Assembly (NCBI GenBank): GCA_017354895.1
Contig: CP071495.1
Coordinates: 851,001-915,000 of the forward strand
Length of the DNA: 64,000 nucleotides
Source: Podospora comata
Taxonomy: Eukaryota; Ascomycota; Sordariomycetes; Sordariales; Podosporaceae
Reading direction: 5' to 3'
Within the stretch, counting starts at the first letter, position 1. Each line of letters starts with the position of its first letter. The translations under genes and the position numbers were made by a program. Below the pieces are notes generated by a model, which saw only the letters and a list, made by a program, of their open reading frames with translations, ran no database searches and was not told where the DNA came from. Shown here one piece after another: positions 10,950 to 22,969 of the stretch.

Positions 10950-12481
10950 CAACCTTCCACCGGCCTCAGATGGTCAACCTCTTTGTTGCCTCGGAGCCAA
11001 AAAGTGCATCAACATCCACACCAACATTGCGTGAGGGTGTGCAACCCCGCGCAACACAGCTGCTATAGTTTGCACCCATAGGCTGGTCAATCAGGTCGTG
11101 GACCTCCAGTGTACCGTATCCGTGTCTTGTCGAATCAGCAGCAATGACGAGCTCGCAATAGCGCATTTCGTGATGTCGTCAAGTTAGCGACGCTGTCCGG
11201 ACTTAACGTGAGCCCAGCCGCGGATGCTGCGATACAACCCAGAGGACAAAGAGACCCGGCGCCGAGGATCATGAAACTGCGGGGTGAGTAGACAACATCC
11301 GGCTGCGGCATACTGCATTCCGTGTTCCAGGAATCAGTTGAGGTCGCGCTTTTACCCCCACGTTTCCCTGCCCGAGCCGGCGCCGTAGCCCTAGGAGCAG
11401 CCGCAGTCAAGGGCGGAAGCCGGAGATAATGCAAGACGGCGTGTTCTGTCAGTTTAGTAGGCCATGTCGCCATATTGTTCTTTTTTTTTGGTATGGGGAA
11501 ATCATCTGCTGGCCAATTGGAGCCGAGTTGTTCATAGAGTGTTGCAAACCAGTGGTTCGTAAGTGTGTCGTCGCGTCAGGGGCCAAGGCGATCACGAATC
11601 ATCACGCCATCGGATTCCCACCAACCCGCAACACCAACCTCACTGGAAGCTCAGAAATAACTGATTTCAATGCCGAGGCTCCAACGTAGGGTATCAATCT
11701 TGGAGATTTCTTATCAGGGGTCATGAAATCAATCAGATTCGAGAGCCGTTGTCGGAGCGTCGTCTGAAGGATAGTGGTTACGCTGTGAGGATCTCTCCTC
11801 AAGGTATGAACCTCCAGAAGTACCTGCCTTCGCCACGCCTTGAATATCCGCGTGGGTATTCATAACCAAATAGTTGCCACTACGGCCTAAGATGGCAGGA
11901 ATACCCAGCGTGCCGGGTAGGGTTGAAACAGAGAGTCTAGACCGATGGCTTCGTCTTGTTCTCGACAAGCTTCGCCCAGCTGATAGCCACGTTCTTGTCT
12001 GTGGCGCTTCTCGTCCTGGAAACCAGGGGTCCAGATCTCGGTCCTGTTCCTCGTCTGAAGTGCCGTCTCCCGTCCCTACTGTTGGTTGAGGGTGCTGTCA
12101 AGACGGGCAAACCGCTTGAACGGGACATTGTAGATGTCGCCATCAGTGTTGAGTGGGGGGCAAGACCCAGCCGGGGGGGTTCGGACGCACCGACAGTTGT
12201 AGGTAATGTGCAGACCAGTATGCATCGATCTGCTTTCTCCCCGGTACCAATGATCCAGTACCGCTAAACGTGATTCTGCAGGCTGTATTCGCCATGCCAT
12301 GTACCCGTGAAAGTCGTGATAATTCCCGTGGTGTAGCAATCAATATTTCCAGGCCCAGGAGATGGGTATAAAGAGAGCCGTCTCTGGTGATGATACCGAG
12401 TGGAAAAAGTGTCGATCCACAGCAGCGGCCAGTCTTGCCTCCTTTGCATCATCTGGTACGAGAAGCAAAAAAGACGACACC
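10950..12481. other. Shared divergent promoter region, TauD and MFS transporter
   Basis: About 1.5 kb between two divergently transcribed genes. Short open frames occur but none is protein-like. It probably holds control elements for both genes; I see no motif I would name with confidence. Confidence 0.4.
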
Positions 12482-14423
12482 ATGGCGACCGTTCTCACTC
12501 GAGGGAAGGCCCTGCCCCGAGCCACTGCACACGGAAGCGATTCTGAGAAGAAGGATTTCGATGCCTCCTCCACATCCGTCGCCTCTATTCCACCTCTAGG
12601 GGAGCCCATCGAGCGAAAGAAGCACTTCTGGCAGCGCAGCAAGCCATATGACTCGGAAGCCATCGCAACACTTCCTAGTGTCTTTGACGATCCAGAGACG
12701 GCTGAGAAATACCAACCGCCAGCAGAATGGTGAGTACGCTCTTGTTGTTTTGTACTTCTTGGAAACTGACGTTATCGTCCAGGGAAAACACCCACCGCTT
12801 CGATCCCCTCGCAAGATGGACCTGGGGGGAAGAAAACAAACTGATCCGGAAGATCGATTGGCGCATCATGGTCTGGGCCTGTATCATGTTCATGGCTCTG
12901 GAGCTTGACCGTGCCAACATCGGGCAAGCCTTGACGGATAACTTCCTCCCCGAGCTAAAAATGAACACCAACGGTGAGCAAGACTTCGACAGAGACAGCG
13001 GGTTCTTTTGCTGACACTCACTCAAGACTACAACCTGGGCAATACTGTCTTCAAGCTTTCCTTCCTCTGCGCAGAATTGCCTTCTCAGCTGGTTTCGAAA
13101 TGGGTCGGACCCGACCGATGGATTCCAACCCAGATGGTCTTGTGGTCCATCGTTGCCAGCGCCCAGTTCTGGCTTAGTGGTCGTACCTCTTTCCTTGTTT
13201 GCCGTGCACTGCTGGGCATGCTTCAGGGCGGCTTCATCCCTGATGTGAGAGACCTTGTCTGCTTCTGCCACTGAGTAACTGCTAACAACTCAACAGATCA
13301 TCCTCTACCTGTCATACTTTTACAAGCATGCCGAGCTCACCATCCGTCTCGGTTACTTTTGGACCGCAATGAGCATTGCTGATATCCTCTCGGCACTCTT
13401 GGCTCAAGGTCTCCTGCGTATGCGTGGTGTCGAGGGCCATGCAGGCTGGAGGTGGCTGTTCCTGATCGAGGGCTTGCTGACTCTGATCATCGGTATCATG
13501 GCGTTCCTCTTGATGCCTGCCGGTCCTTGCCAGACTGCTTCCTGGTTCCGAGGCAAGGGTAAGGAAGGCTGGTTCAACGAGAGGGAGGAAGTGATCATGG
13601 TGAACCGGGTGCTGCGCGAGGATCCCAGCAAGTCAGATATGCACAACCGAGAGCGGATTACTGTCGGGCTGTTGTGGAAGAGCCTGAAGGATTATGACTT
13701 GTGGTATGTGCCAGCAGCTGCTGTCTGTCGTCAAGTACTGAAAGCTGACGTTGTGGTAGGCCACTTTATGCGCTGGGCCTCGTCTTCCAGATCCCCTTTG
13801 TGCCTGTTGGGCAGTATCTGACTCTTTCCCTGAGAGGTCTGGGCTTCGATACCTTCCAGGCCAACCTCTTGACGATCCCTTACACCGTGGGCCACATGAT
13901 CACCATGTTGGCGGTGGCATACGCAGCCGAAAAGTTCAGCAACCTGACAGCGCTATCTGTCACCAGTCAGATCTGGGGTCTGCCGTTCTTGATCTTCTTC
14001 AACGTTGCCGACCTTGCCAACACCAACCGCTGGGTGATCTACGCCGTGACGACACTGCTGCTATCGTTCCCGAACCCCCATCCTATCCAGGTGGCGTGGA
14101 ATTCTCGAAACGCGAACTCGGTTCGGTCTCGTACCATCTCGGCTGCCGTGTACAACATGGCGGTTCAGACGTCGGGCATCATCTCCTCGAATATCTACCG
14201 AGAGGATGATCGAGCGTCGCTGTATAAGCGTGGTAACCGACAGCTACTCGCGATTCTGTGCATGAACATTGTTGTCTATGCACTGGTGAAGGTGTACTAT
14301 GTCTGGAAGAACAAGTCGAGGGATAAGAAGTGGGCTGCCATGACGGAGGAGCAGAGACTCGATTATCTGGCCACCACGAAGGATGAGGGCAACAAGAGGT
14401 TGGACTTTAGATTCGAGCATTAG
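12482..14423 (+). CDS. MFS transporter, Dal5/allantoate permease (anion:cation symporter) family
   Basis: Exons 12482-12729, 12783-12973, 13027-13244, 13297-13703 and 13760-14423 give 575 residues. I prefer the ATG at 12482 (CACCATGG context); an in-frame ATG at 12362 would add 40 residues. A charged cytosolic N-terminus precedes [24 protein letters not shown], a typical first helix with the family's D-R-x-N-I-G. The loop 2-3 region ([10 protein letters not shown]) and the [10 protein letters not shown] helix also fit the Dal5 group. Members carry allantoate, nicotinate, pantothenate or, in yeast Soa1, sulfonates and inorganic sulfur anions. Given the TauD neighbour, sulfonate uptake is the best inference; substrate cannot be read from sequence alone. 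Confidence 0.88.
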
Positions 14424-14894
14424 ATGGTCTTGATCAGCGCATCCATGAACCTAGCAGAGAGGCGACTCACTCCCTCACTCACTCACTGCATGAGTTCAAG
14501 AGACCCATCTCTATCATAGTCTTGGGGATCATACACTCAAAATAATGAACATTATGACATTTTGCGATTCTGGAATGTAGTGTGAAAGTGTAATAGAACA
14601 AACTTGTGAATGCCGATCAAGCAGTCAATAAGACAGGAAATCTCATCCCTCAACCAATACGAAGTTAATATGAGATCCGGAGCTGTCGTGCAATGTGAGC
14701 ACTGACCATCAGCTTCCCCAGAAAATATCTCGCTCCACGTGACGTCACAAAAGCTTGCTACCCCTGCACTTGTGCCCCGCTGGCGGGGTTGAAACAGCGT
14801 CGATTGAGACCAGCTTCAACAGCTCAACCACGTGCAAATTCATCGGTGAGTGAGCGAGTTGCAGCTATCACCCTCCTGGCTCAGCTGTACTCAC
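14424..14894. other. Intergenic between MFS transporter and RPI
   Basis: No gene seen. It holds a short run of CTCA repeats near 14470 and, on the right, the promoter of the isomerase gene, with a TGACGTCA element (14739-14746) matching a CRE/bZIP site. Confidence 0.4.
14739..14746. promoter_or_regulatory. CRE-like palindrome upstream of RPI
   Basis: TGACGTCA, a perfect 8-bp palindrome that is the consensus for CREB/ATF-type bZIP factors. It lies about 150 bp upstream of the first possible start codon and 370 bp upstream of the conserved one. Occupancy is inferred only. Confidence 0.35.
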
Positions 14895-15116
14895 ATGAAT
14901 AAGCACCATCACCTCCTCCTCCGAGGCGCCTCATCCTTAACCGTCTCCCTCTGCAAAAGAAGTGGACGAACCCACCGCCCACCAGCAAGACCGTTGTTCC
15001 CATCCTCCGGAGCCGGCGGGACGACAACCGCCGCCGCCATAGTATCCAATTTTTTCTCCCGGCATCATCACTCAACCTTGACCTCACCTCACCACAACCT
15101 CCCCAAACCCGCCAGA

Positions 15117-15941
15117 ATGTCCACCACCACCCCCTCCCCAGTCGACCTAATCGAACAATCCAAACGCCTCGCCGCCTTCCAATCCGTCACCGCCCACCTC
15201 GTCCCCTTCCCATCCCGCACCCGCATCGGCATCGGCTCCGGCTCAACAGTAATCTACGTAGTAGAAGCAATCACCACCCTCGTCCCCCCCACCACCCTCT
15301 CCACAATGACCTTCTACCCAACCGGCGCCCAATCCGAACAGCTCATCGAATCCGCCGGTCTCAACCTCCAGTACATCAACAAGCTCCCCCCCGGCACCCT
15401 CCTAGACGTCTGCTTCGACGGCGCAGACGAAGTAGACCCCAACCTCAACCTCATCAAAGGAGGCGGCGCCTGCCTCTGGCAGGAAAAAATCGTCGCCACC
15501 AGCAGCAAGAAGTTTGTTTGCGTGGCGGACTTCAGGAAGATGAGCCCTGCGTTGGGGACGATGTGGAAAAAGGGGATTCCGATCGAGGTGCTGCCTTTGG
15601 CGGCGAACAGGGTTTTGGGAGAGCTGGAGAGGATGGGGAGTTTGGGGCCGAAGGTTAGGCCGGGTTTGCCGGGGAAGGCGGGGGCGGTGGTGACGGATAA
15701 TGGGATGTGGATTGTTGATGCGCCGTTTAGGCCGCTCAGGGTGGAGGGGACGAGTGACAAGGAGAAGGGGGAGTGGCAGGTTGATGAGCTGGCTGATGCG
15801 TTGATCAAGATTCCGGGGGTGGCAGAGATTGGGTTGTTTTATGGGAAGAATGGGAATCAGGCGGGGGGGGGGGGTGCGCAGAAGCCGGTGGAGGCGTATT
15901 TTGGGATGGAGGATGGGAGTGTGAAGGTGTTGAGCGCTTGA
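15117..15941 (+). CDS. RKI1: Ribose-5-phosphate isomerase (RpiA type)
   Basis: A 274-residue intronless frame from the ATG at 15117. It interconverts ribose 5-phosphate and ribulose 5-phosphate in the non-oxidative pentose phosphate pathway. Seen motifs are GIGSGSTV (phosphate-binding loop), CFDGADEVD (catalytic Asp region) and KGGGACLWQEKIVA, all diagnostic of RpiA. The C-terminal half ends with the usual PGVAEIGLFYG strand followed by a Gly-rich insert and EAYFGMEDGSV. The same frame extends upstream to an ATG at 14895, adding 74 residues that look like a mitochondrial presequence; see findings. Codon use shifts from C-ending in the first half to G-ending in the second half. The function is confident. 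Confidence 0.92.
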   Translation: MSTTTPSPVDLIEQSKRLAAFQSVTAHLVPFPSRTRIGIGSGSTVIYVVEAITTLVPPTTLSTMTFYPTGAQSEQLIESAGLNLQYINKLPPGTLLDVCFDGADEVDPNLNLIKGGGACLWQEKIVATSSKKFVCVADFRKMSPALGTMWKKGIPIEVLPLAANRVLGELERMGSLGPKVRPGLPGKAGAVVTDNGMWIVDAPFRPLRVEGTSDKEKGEWQVDELADALIKIPGVAEIGLFYGKNGNQAGGGGAQKPVEAYFGMEDGSVKVLSA

Positions 15942-18900
15942 GAAGATTGGAAAAAGAGGGGGGGTAGACAAAAGGGGCGTTGGGGTGGGTAGGGACAGAG
16001 GTAGAGTATAGATTTGGAATGATATTGACTCCAGAGACAGGTTAAGAATCTTTGACAGCACGCATCCTGTTGCATGTATAAACACACAAAGCAAAACTAT
16101 TAGTCAACATCGTGAGCAAAATCCTTTGCATCGAGGATGTGAGAGTGTGCGGGCAGGCAAATGATGCCCATACATCTCTCTGAGTTGAGTGCCGGCATGG
16201 CATCTGCCGGCAGTCTTCAAGTCATAGTCTTACCATTTACCTGCAATGTTCTTCGCAGGAAGCCGTGGCTCTTTCTCAACAGCAAAACCAGCGCGCAAAA
16301 GTTGGCCTTGATTCAGTTGAAGGGTAAAGACACAGTCTACCAGTCTCGGCCACGAAAAGAATTCCCTGCGGAAGGGGGGTGACATCATCTCAGTCTTACT
16401 CAGGCGTCACAACATGATATTGGATAACGAGGACATGTTACCCAAGCCGGGATGACATCCCCTCCGACCAGCCAGCATTCTTAACCGGCCCGAGATCTTA
16501 GCTTTACCAGTGTGCTGGTTCAAGAGACAAATTCAAGATCCAGATCGCTATCAACGGAGTGGCCCACAGAAGGAGCGCCATTGATCATCCCACCGGTACG
16601 AAGCTGAAGAACACGAAAGAAATCAGCGGGATGGGAACCGTTCAACAGGCAATCGGGTTCACGGACGCCACAACATCGGATTGCTCGGGAGGGAGGATGA
16701 AAGAAAGTTATCTAGCGCAGGCGGCCAGCAAAGTGGCTTGCGCAACACCAAATTATGGGAAGATTGATGTATTTACCGACGTGAAGCCACCACCGATCGG
16801 GAATCCGAAATTTGTGTTTGGTTTGGGGGCGTTAACGCCGATAACAGGCAGCCGCGATACATTTTCTCGGGTCGGTACGGTGTGGCAAGCAAGCGGCGAA
16901 AGCTTCCAAGTCTACCTCATCCCGGTGATACCTACCCAACAGAAGAGAGATAGGCAGCTGATTTTGCAATTATCATCAGCTTGTGATAGCCTTCGTGACG
17001 AAAGAGCCACGGCGCTGTATCCGACCAACAAATCCCTCCATGAGCCAAGCCGCACACAAAACTCTCGGGGGCGGAAGCAGCAAGCGCCGAGTCCGTCTCG
17101 GGCGGGAGTGATGGAACCTCGGGCTGCAACTCGGCGTCTCACCACACACTATTTGTCCCCTCCTCCCCCCTACCCCCCACCACCACCAAGCGAAACAATG
17201 AGTTTTGTCGATCCGAGGTCTTTCCCGGAAGGGTCATTATTGGGCAAAGAGAGACTGTCCATCATCATCATCGGCCCGGGAGCCAGTCACCAGTTCTGCT
17301 ACCGCCTTGAACATTAATAAGCTTGTCCTCTTTCGGGCTTTCACAAACAACAAGATAAACTGTGCCACCTCCTTCCCTCCGTCTCCGCCTCCGCGTTTCG
17401 TCAGACGTGAGAGCGTCGTGCAGCGAGGCTTCTTAGCTGAGAGTGCGTGCCCCGTATTGGCGCTGCAGAACATGGAAAACTTGAGTTATTTCTGGATTAC
17501 ATACTGAAGAGTGAGCGTCACCGGTTGATCGGCCTTGGTTCGGGGGCCATGCCAATCCGGGCGGGAGAAGGAACCACAGCAACACGGCTCGGTGCCAAGG
17601 ATCTACATGCGTGATCATGTCCCAATTCCGCCCAAGCGGAGAGGTGAGACTTGGTCACCGTGATTTAATGTAAAAATGCAAATGACCCAGCGCCGGGTGA
17701 GGAGCGCGTCGCGTCGATTTTTGTGTGTGCTTGTGTAATGCATCGGCACCTACCCGTAGGCCCGATGGCCAGCCAAGACCTCGGGCGATTGGGTGGTCGG
17801 TGGTGATGAGGACGGGATTCGAGAGGGCCGCCGGGGAAGCCGGATTGGACGGGAAGGATGGTGAGTCAAAGGGACAAGCCGCACCACCTCCGTCTGAGAA
17901 GCACAAAGAACTGATCTGGTTGCTGCTGCTGATCCCGGCATTTCAGAAATGTCCCTAGAGACACGGAGTTGTATGGGTTAAATGGAGGTTAGATACAAAT
18001 TGTAGCTATAAATGGACAATGACATTTTAGCCTGTGATTGCTCTGCTGCTGGCTGCTGGTTGCTGGCTGCGGACGGGCGGAGGAGGGCAGAGGACGTAGG
18101 GCGGAGAAGACGCTGAGGTTTGAGGTTGAGAGGGAGACAGACACAGGAGAGGAGAAAAGAAGCGGCCAGTGAAGGAGGGGTTGCTTTGGGAATCGTGAAG
18201 GGGCCATCAGCTCCACCGCCACGGAAGTGACTTCCATGTCACTGGGTGCGCGGCGGATCCACTTTGCTTCCGATTGCGTCGTGTGTCCTCCCGTCGGTCT
18301 GCCTGTTCCCCGGGGAGCTCTTCGTTTTCTCCCGCCGTTTGTTGTTTGGCTGTCGTTGCTGCATTTGCATCCGGGGTTTTAAGTGTTGATTTTGGCCAAG
18401 TCTGGCTGGGTAGGTTCGATAAGCGTTATCTGGCGCAAAAAAAAAAAAAAAAAAAAAAAAAGGAGGCAGGAAAATGCCCAAAGTGTCCTCTGACACCAAA
18501 CACACGGTGGTGCCGGAGTCGGATTGACTGGCGGCCGAAGCGCCCGAGCAAAATTGGGAAATGGCTTGGCTCGGAAATCCGGGATATGTGGAACTGCACT
18601 CCGGCGAACGCGACACCGATTGTCGATTTTGCCTTAGCTCCCTCCAAGACCAGATCCCGTCTCATAAATCGCTCGTTCAACTAATCAGAAATCCACTGCA
18701 GTGTAAAACCTGCATGTTCTGTTTTCTCACCGATGGATAGGCAGCATTGTCGCCGAGTGCTGTGAAGCAAAAGAAGAGGCAGAAAAAGAAGAAGAGGTGA
18801 TGAGACGGGGCGGCGCAGCAGCCTCGAGCCACCTCAAACACGGGTGATGGGTTATTGCCCGATCATGCTTCGGGACACGTTAGGGCAGAAAAGGGGGCCA

Positions 18901-20298
18901 CCGTCTTCTTCTCGTCGCGCAGCGGAATGCCAATAACCTACCTGGAAGCTGAAGAGTATGGAAGAGGGCCCGCCGCGTGGTGGAAGTGACTCGTTGGACA
19001 AGGCAAAAACAAAAAACGCCCGCTCATCAAAAGGTACGGCCGGAGGTGCGAGTGACTCCTCCCCTGCTCCACCGCGGGGGCCTGGAACTGAAAAGCAACC
19101 GTCCCGCATGCAAGCCGGGAGCCAAATGACGGGAAATCGCCGTGGCACCTGGGAGGTGAGGTGGGCGATGGAGGAGGTGGAGGGGGGGGGGGAAGAGGTA
19201 CGAAGGTTAAGGTATGACTGGGGGAGTTGGGCTCCGGCACACAGCCCAGAGTCGGAGCACAGCGCCCAGCCGACCGTCGCAACCTCCATCGTAGGCATCG
19301 CTGGTGTCGCAAGCTGGCAGACGCCTCTTCCCCTGCGCACGGCGCGTGCATTGGCAGCCTTTTTTTGTTCTTGATGGAACTTCACACACCAGTCTCTGGG
19401 AAGATAGATAAGATGGTGTGGGCAAGGTAGAATAGTACCTGCCAGGTAGGTAGTAGCATCATGGGCGGCGGGTGGTTTACCGATCAGCGGCTGGTTTGAG
19501 CCGGATTTGCTTTGGCTGAGGCATCTCGGTGTCTCGGTGGGAGAGCCTGGGCAATCCGGGGCTGTTTAACTCCTGTTCTGTTCTATCTTCAGCAGTGCCA
19601 TCAAAGATTGTATAGTTTTGGATAGAGCTATATCAGGATGGCGTGGCTAGGTATGATAAAGTCCAGCCATCAAACGGAGATTTAGCGGAGATGACGAGTG
19701 CGAGACAAGATCGGGATCGTTTTCCTCACTGCCGGGGCCGGCTTGCTTTGTGTCGCGGCGCTGACAGTGGCGGCGGGCGCTGTTTGTCGCTGGACTGAGG
19801 GGCTGCTGGTAGCGACTGCGTCTCTGGCAGGCCCCACAGACCCCCGGCACCATCAGCCGATCCGCCCGCTCGATTGTGACCCACTTACCAGAGCGCTGCC
19901 GCCGCCTCCCTTCCCTCGCTTCCTGAGCTTCCAAAGTCCGTCCGAGCCTTTTTACCCCATCGCCCCCCGTCATTCCGTCCTTCCTGGCCTCGCCCTCTCT
20001 CCTCTTCCTTTTCCCACTCGAACCTGACCACAGCTCACCTCATCGCCGTCGACGACGACGACATCACAGGCCGGTCCACTGTTCTGATTCTGTCTCCTGT
20101 GGCTCCCGGCGCACCTCCGGACTCTTGTTTTTTCCTGCTCCGGCTTTCTCGGACTTGGATCGGACCACAGACCACACAACAGAAAAGTAAGGTTTTGCTT
20201 CATCATCGCCAACATCGTCAACATCAACCTCTTCACCATCTTCGCCATCCCCCACTCCACACACCACACACAGCAGCCTCTCTCAGCAACTCTCAGCA
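15942..20298. other. 4.3 kb without a convincing gene, probably including a long leader of the Zn2Cys6 gene
   Basis: Many short open frames exist; the longest (about 250 codons, 16559-17317 plus) is low-complexity toward its end and is not protein-like. The stretch holds a 23-base A run near 18438, G runs and pyrimidine-rich tracts. Regulators in filamentous fungi often have kilobase-scale upstream regions and long 5' UTRs with upstream frames, which would explain it. Confidence 0.45.
18438..18461. repeat. Poly-A tract
   Basis: An uninterrupted run of more than 20 A in a region with no gene. It may be a slippage-grown microsatellite or the 3' end of a retroposed sequence; I see no target-site duplication to decide. 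Confidence 0.5.
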
Positions 20299-22969
20299 AT
20301 GGCGTCGGTCGTGCGATCGACAGCCCTCCGGGCCGGTGGTGCCTGTGTGCGCTGCCGGAAGGGCAAGACCAAGTGTGTCTACGAAAACGGCAGAGCACCA
20401 TGCAAAAACTGCGCCAAGGGAATGCATGAATGCTATCTCCCCTCTGAGTCCATGGCCCATGGTGGTCATGGAGTATCGCCAGCCCGGATGCAGCACCGCA
20501 TCCGGGAGTCTTTGCCCAGCGAACGGGTGGTTTCAAGCAGCGCTGTTGATCGCCAGGTACCGGCCGGTCCCAGTTCCAGCGTGTCGCGTCACGCCTCGGC
20601 GGCGCATGAAAAGTACGTTTTGCTATCTTATCTCTCTCACACAATTTTCTTTCTTCTGCCTGGCCAGGCAGAAAGACAGACAGACATACATCATCTTTGT
20701 TGCGTGTGTGCCTTTTCTTTTTTTTTTTTTTTTTTTTTGGGCTGGGTCCGGACGCATCCGTTTCGAGCGCGTTCTTTTTTGGGCGGCTCCGGATGTCTCA
20801 ACCCGCCCCGGTTTGCTGTTTTCTAGCGTTGCCTTCTCGGAGTGGGATGGGCTTCGCCCCATTTTTTCCGCCCGGCCCTCATTTCCCAAATCAAATCTTT
20901 TCGCCTGTCCCGTCTCACCCACCCTCGGGCGCATGGGCCCTCTTCCTGCCCCTCAGGCAAACGGAGCCCTCCCAGTGGATGGGCTCCCCAGCTCCAGAGA
21001 CCGGATCACCATACCGACCGAGTTCCCATACGGGATCAATTGTGTCATCGGCCCGGAGACTGACATAATGTCGTTAAACAACAGACTTACACCCGAGCTC
21101 ATGACGGAATGCGAGCGAGTCATCAGCAAGACCCTACCGGCCTGTGTTGCCTTCCACAAGCCGACCTTTTTGGTGGCGCTCAAGAATGCCTCGATGGAGC
21201 CGACCATGGTCAACGCGCTATTGACCACAGCTGCGCGGTAAGCAGACCCATCCACTGTTCTGATTGGTCCCTTTCCCTCTAACACGGCTTGCCAGGCACT
21301 CCCCCGCCATGATTCGCCGGTATGGCGGACACGGTAGCAGCAGCACTGCGGCCGAGCATTTTGCCAGCAAGACCATCAACCTGGTGATGCAGAATCTGGA
21401 CACGCCTAGCCTTGCTGATATCCAGTCCGTCTGCCTCCTGATTCTGCACGAATGGGGTTGCCGCAATGCTGTTCGCGCCTACACTTATCTTGGCCTTGCA
21501 GCTCGCATGGCGCAGATGTACAGGCTTGTCCACCACCACAACTCTACCAATGAGCCGGATCAGTTTCAGATGGAGGAGTCTTTCCGTCGCACACTTTGGC
21601 TCATTTACATCCTGGATTGCTTCTTGACCAGCAGCCCAGGACGCCATCCAGCACTGACCCACCTTGATGTCCAAGATGTTTCACTGCCCTGTCTCGACAT
21701 GAATTACAACTTTACGAGTCCTGTACATGTTCGCACCCTCAGCGGCGCCCCTCCAGCGGGCTTGAAGGATCCCTCTGCCCAACTCAGCGAGGTGGGCGAG
21801 TTTGGTCATATTGTCTTGGCCACCAAGGCCTGGCGCCAAGTCGTCGAGATGATGACCACCACGACGTTGGCCACCTTTTCCGATGAGAGGTGTGTGCAGC
21901 TTGAGCAAGACATTGAGGTCCTCAGACAGTCCCTTCCCATGCACTTTGCCGACAAGCCCAACAACATCAACCTCCACATCACCATGGGCAGCGGCTACAC
22001 GTATGCCTTTATCCACTGCCTCTTGAACTGCGGCACCATCTTTGTCAACCGCAGACGCATGCTCCAGGTGGTCACGGACGAGAACTTTAGCATCGACTTG
22101 TGGCGTGGATCTTCCCACACTCACGTCCAGACTGTTGACAAGATCTTTGCGGCTTCTCACAGCATCATCCACTCGCTGTTGGCTCTGGAAACCGGAGCTG
22201 ACAAGGACAGCATCCTGTGCTTCCCTCTGTTTATGCTCTTTGCCGCCTTCACCGCCGGCTCAACCGTCGCATACCTTACACTGAAGGGACTGGCCCCCGC
22301 CAACTCGAGCGAGTCCGCATTCAACATAGTGAGGGACAGTGTTCGCATGTGCCAGGACGGAGCCGAATCCTGGCCCCTGGTCATCCCCTGGCAGCGCCAC
22401 CTCTCGGTCATGTCTAAGGTCCTTCGCGACGTGAAGAGCGCGCCACGCGACAAGGCCCGCGAAGACAACAAGAAGCGGGCCCTCTCGCCATCTGTCAAGG
22501 ACGACAATGTCAGCCAAACCGACACGAATCCGGACGCGATGGACTACGAACAACCCGATGTGTCCGCTGCTGGCCCTCAAGCTGTCCCTACCACCGAGGG
22601 TCGGGCAAGCGAGCCCCCGGTACCCCGCAAGACCGGCATCACCACTATCAATGGTGGGCCTGTTGCCGTTCCCACACCCGCCGACAGCCCGCCACCACCA
22701 GTACCAGTCGTCGCCAAGGTTGACTCCCCTTCCCCAGCCTCACCAGGCTCAGCTCTCGGCGGTGTCCAGTCGTCTAGTACCGGTCCCGATGTTCCCGACG
22801 TGGACATGACGGCGCTGGAGTTGTGCGCAGCGTTTGAGAGGCAGCTGCTCGAGCTTGATGACTTGGCCGCTTTCATGGGGGGCGGAGTGTGAGTGTTGAT
22901 TCCACTTTCTCCCTTCTTGGGAGTTGATCCCAAGCTAATCAAGGCAACAGTGGGAGTGCGCCGAGCTAG
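20299..22969 (+). CDS. Zn2Cys6 fungal transcription factor
   Basis: The first exon (20299-20612) encodes an N-terminal binuclear zinc cluster with Cys at 16, 19, 26, 35, 38 and 45 (C-x2-C-x6-C-x8-C-x2-C-x6-C), the Gal4-type DNA-binding domain. The first intron starts at 20613; its acceptor is uncertain: 20826, near 20990, or 21084 all keep frame, the last joining HEK directly to LTPELMTECE. The second intron is 21238-21295 and a third may be 22889-22950, ending the protein in GSAPS; without it the stop is at 22890-22892. The middle carries the fungal-specific TF domain (FRRTLWLIYILDCFLTSSPGR, with the R-R-T-x-W motif). The tail is Pro/Ser-rich. The target pathway is unknown. Confidence 0.85.
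20710..20736. repeat. Poly-T tract inside first intron region of the Zn2Cys6 gene
   Basis: A run of about 18 T following TTTTC. It lies between the zinc-cluster exon and the next secure coding sequence, supporting the reading that this part is intronic. Confidence 0.5.

Noticed and set aside
11041-11095. GGGTGTGCAACC and GGTTGC/GTTTGCACCC inverted sequences
   Set aside because: A short hairpin without flanking duplications or relatives in the window; too weak to call an element.
16430-16530. A stretch with GGTTCAAGAG resembling a tRNA T loop
   Set aside because: No acceptor, D or anticodon stems can be paired around it on either strand.
16559-17317. A 252-codon plus-strand frame in a gene-free region
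   Set aside because: It starts from GTG, its composition drifts and it ends in a poly-Pro stretch with no domain; without transcripts I cannot support it.
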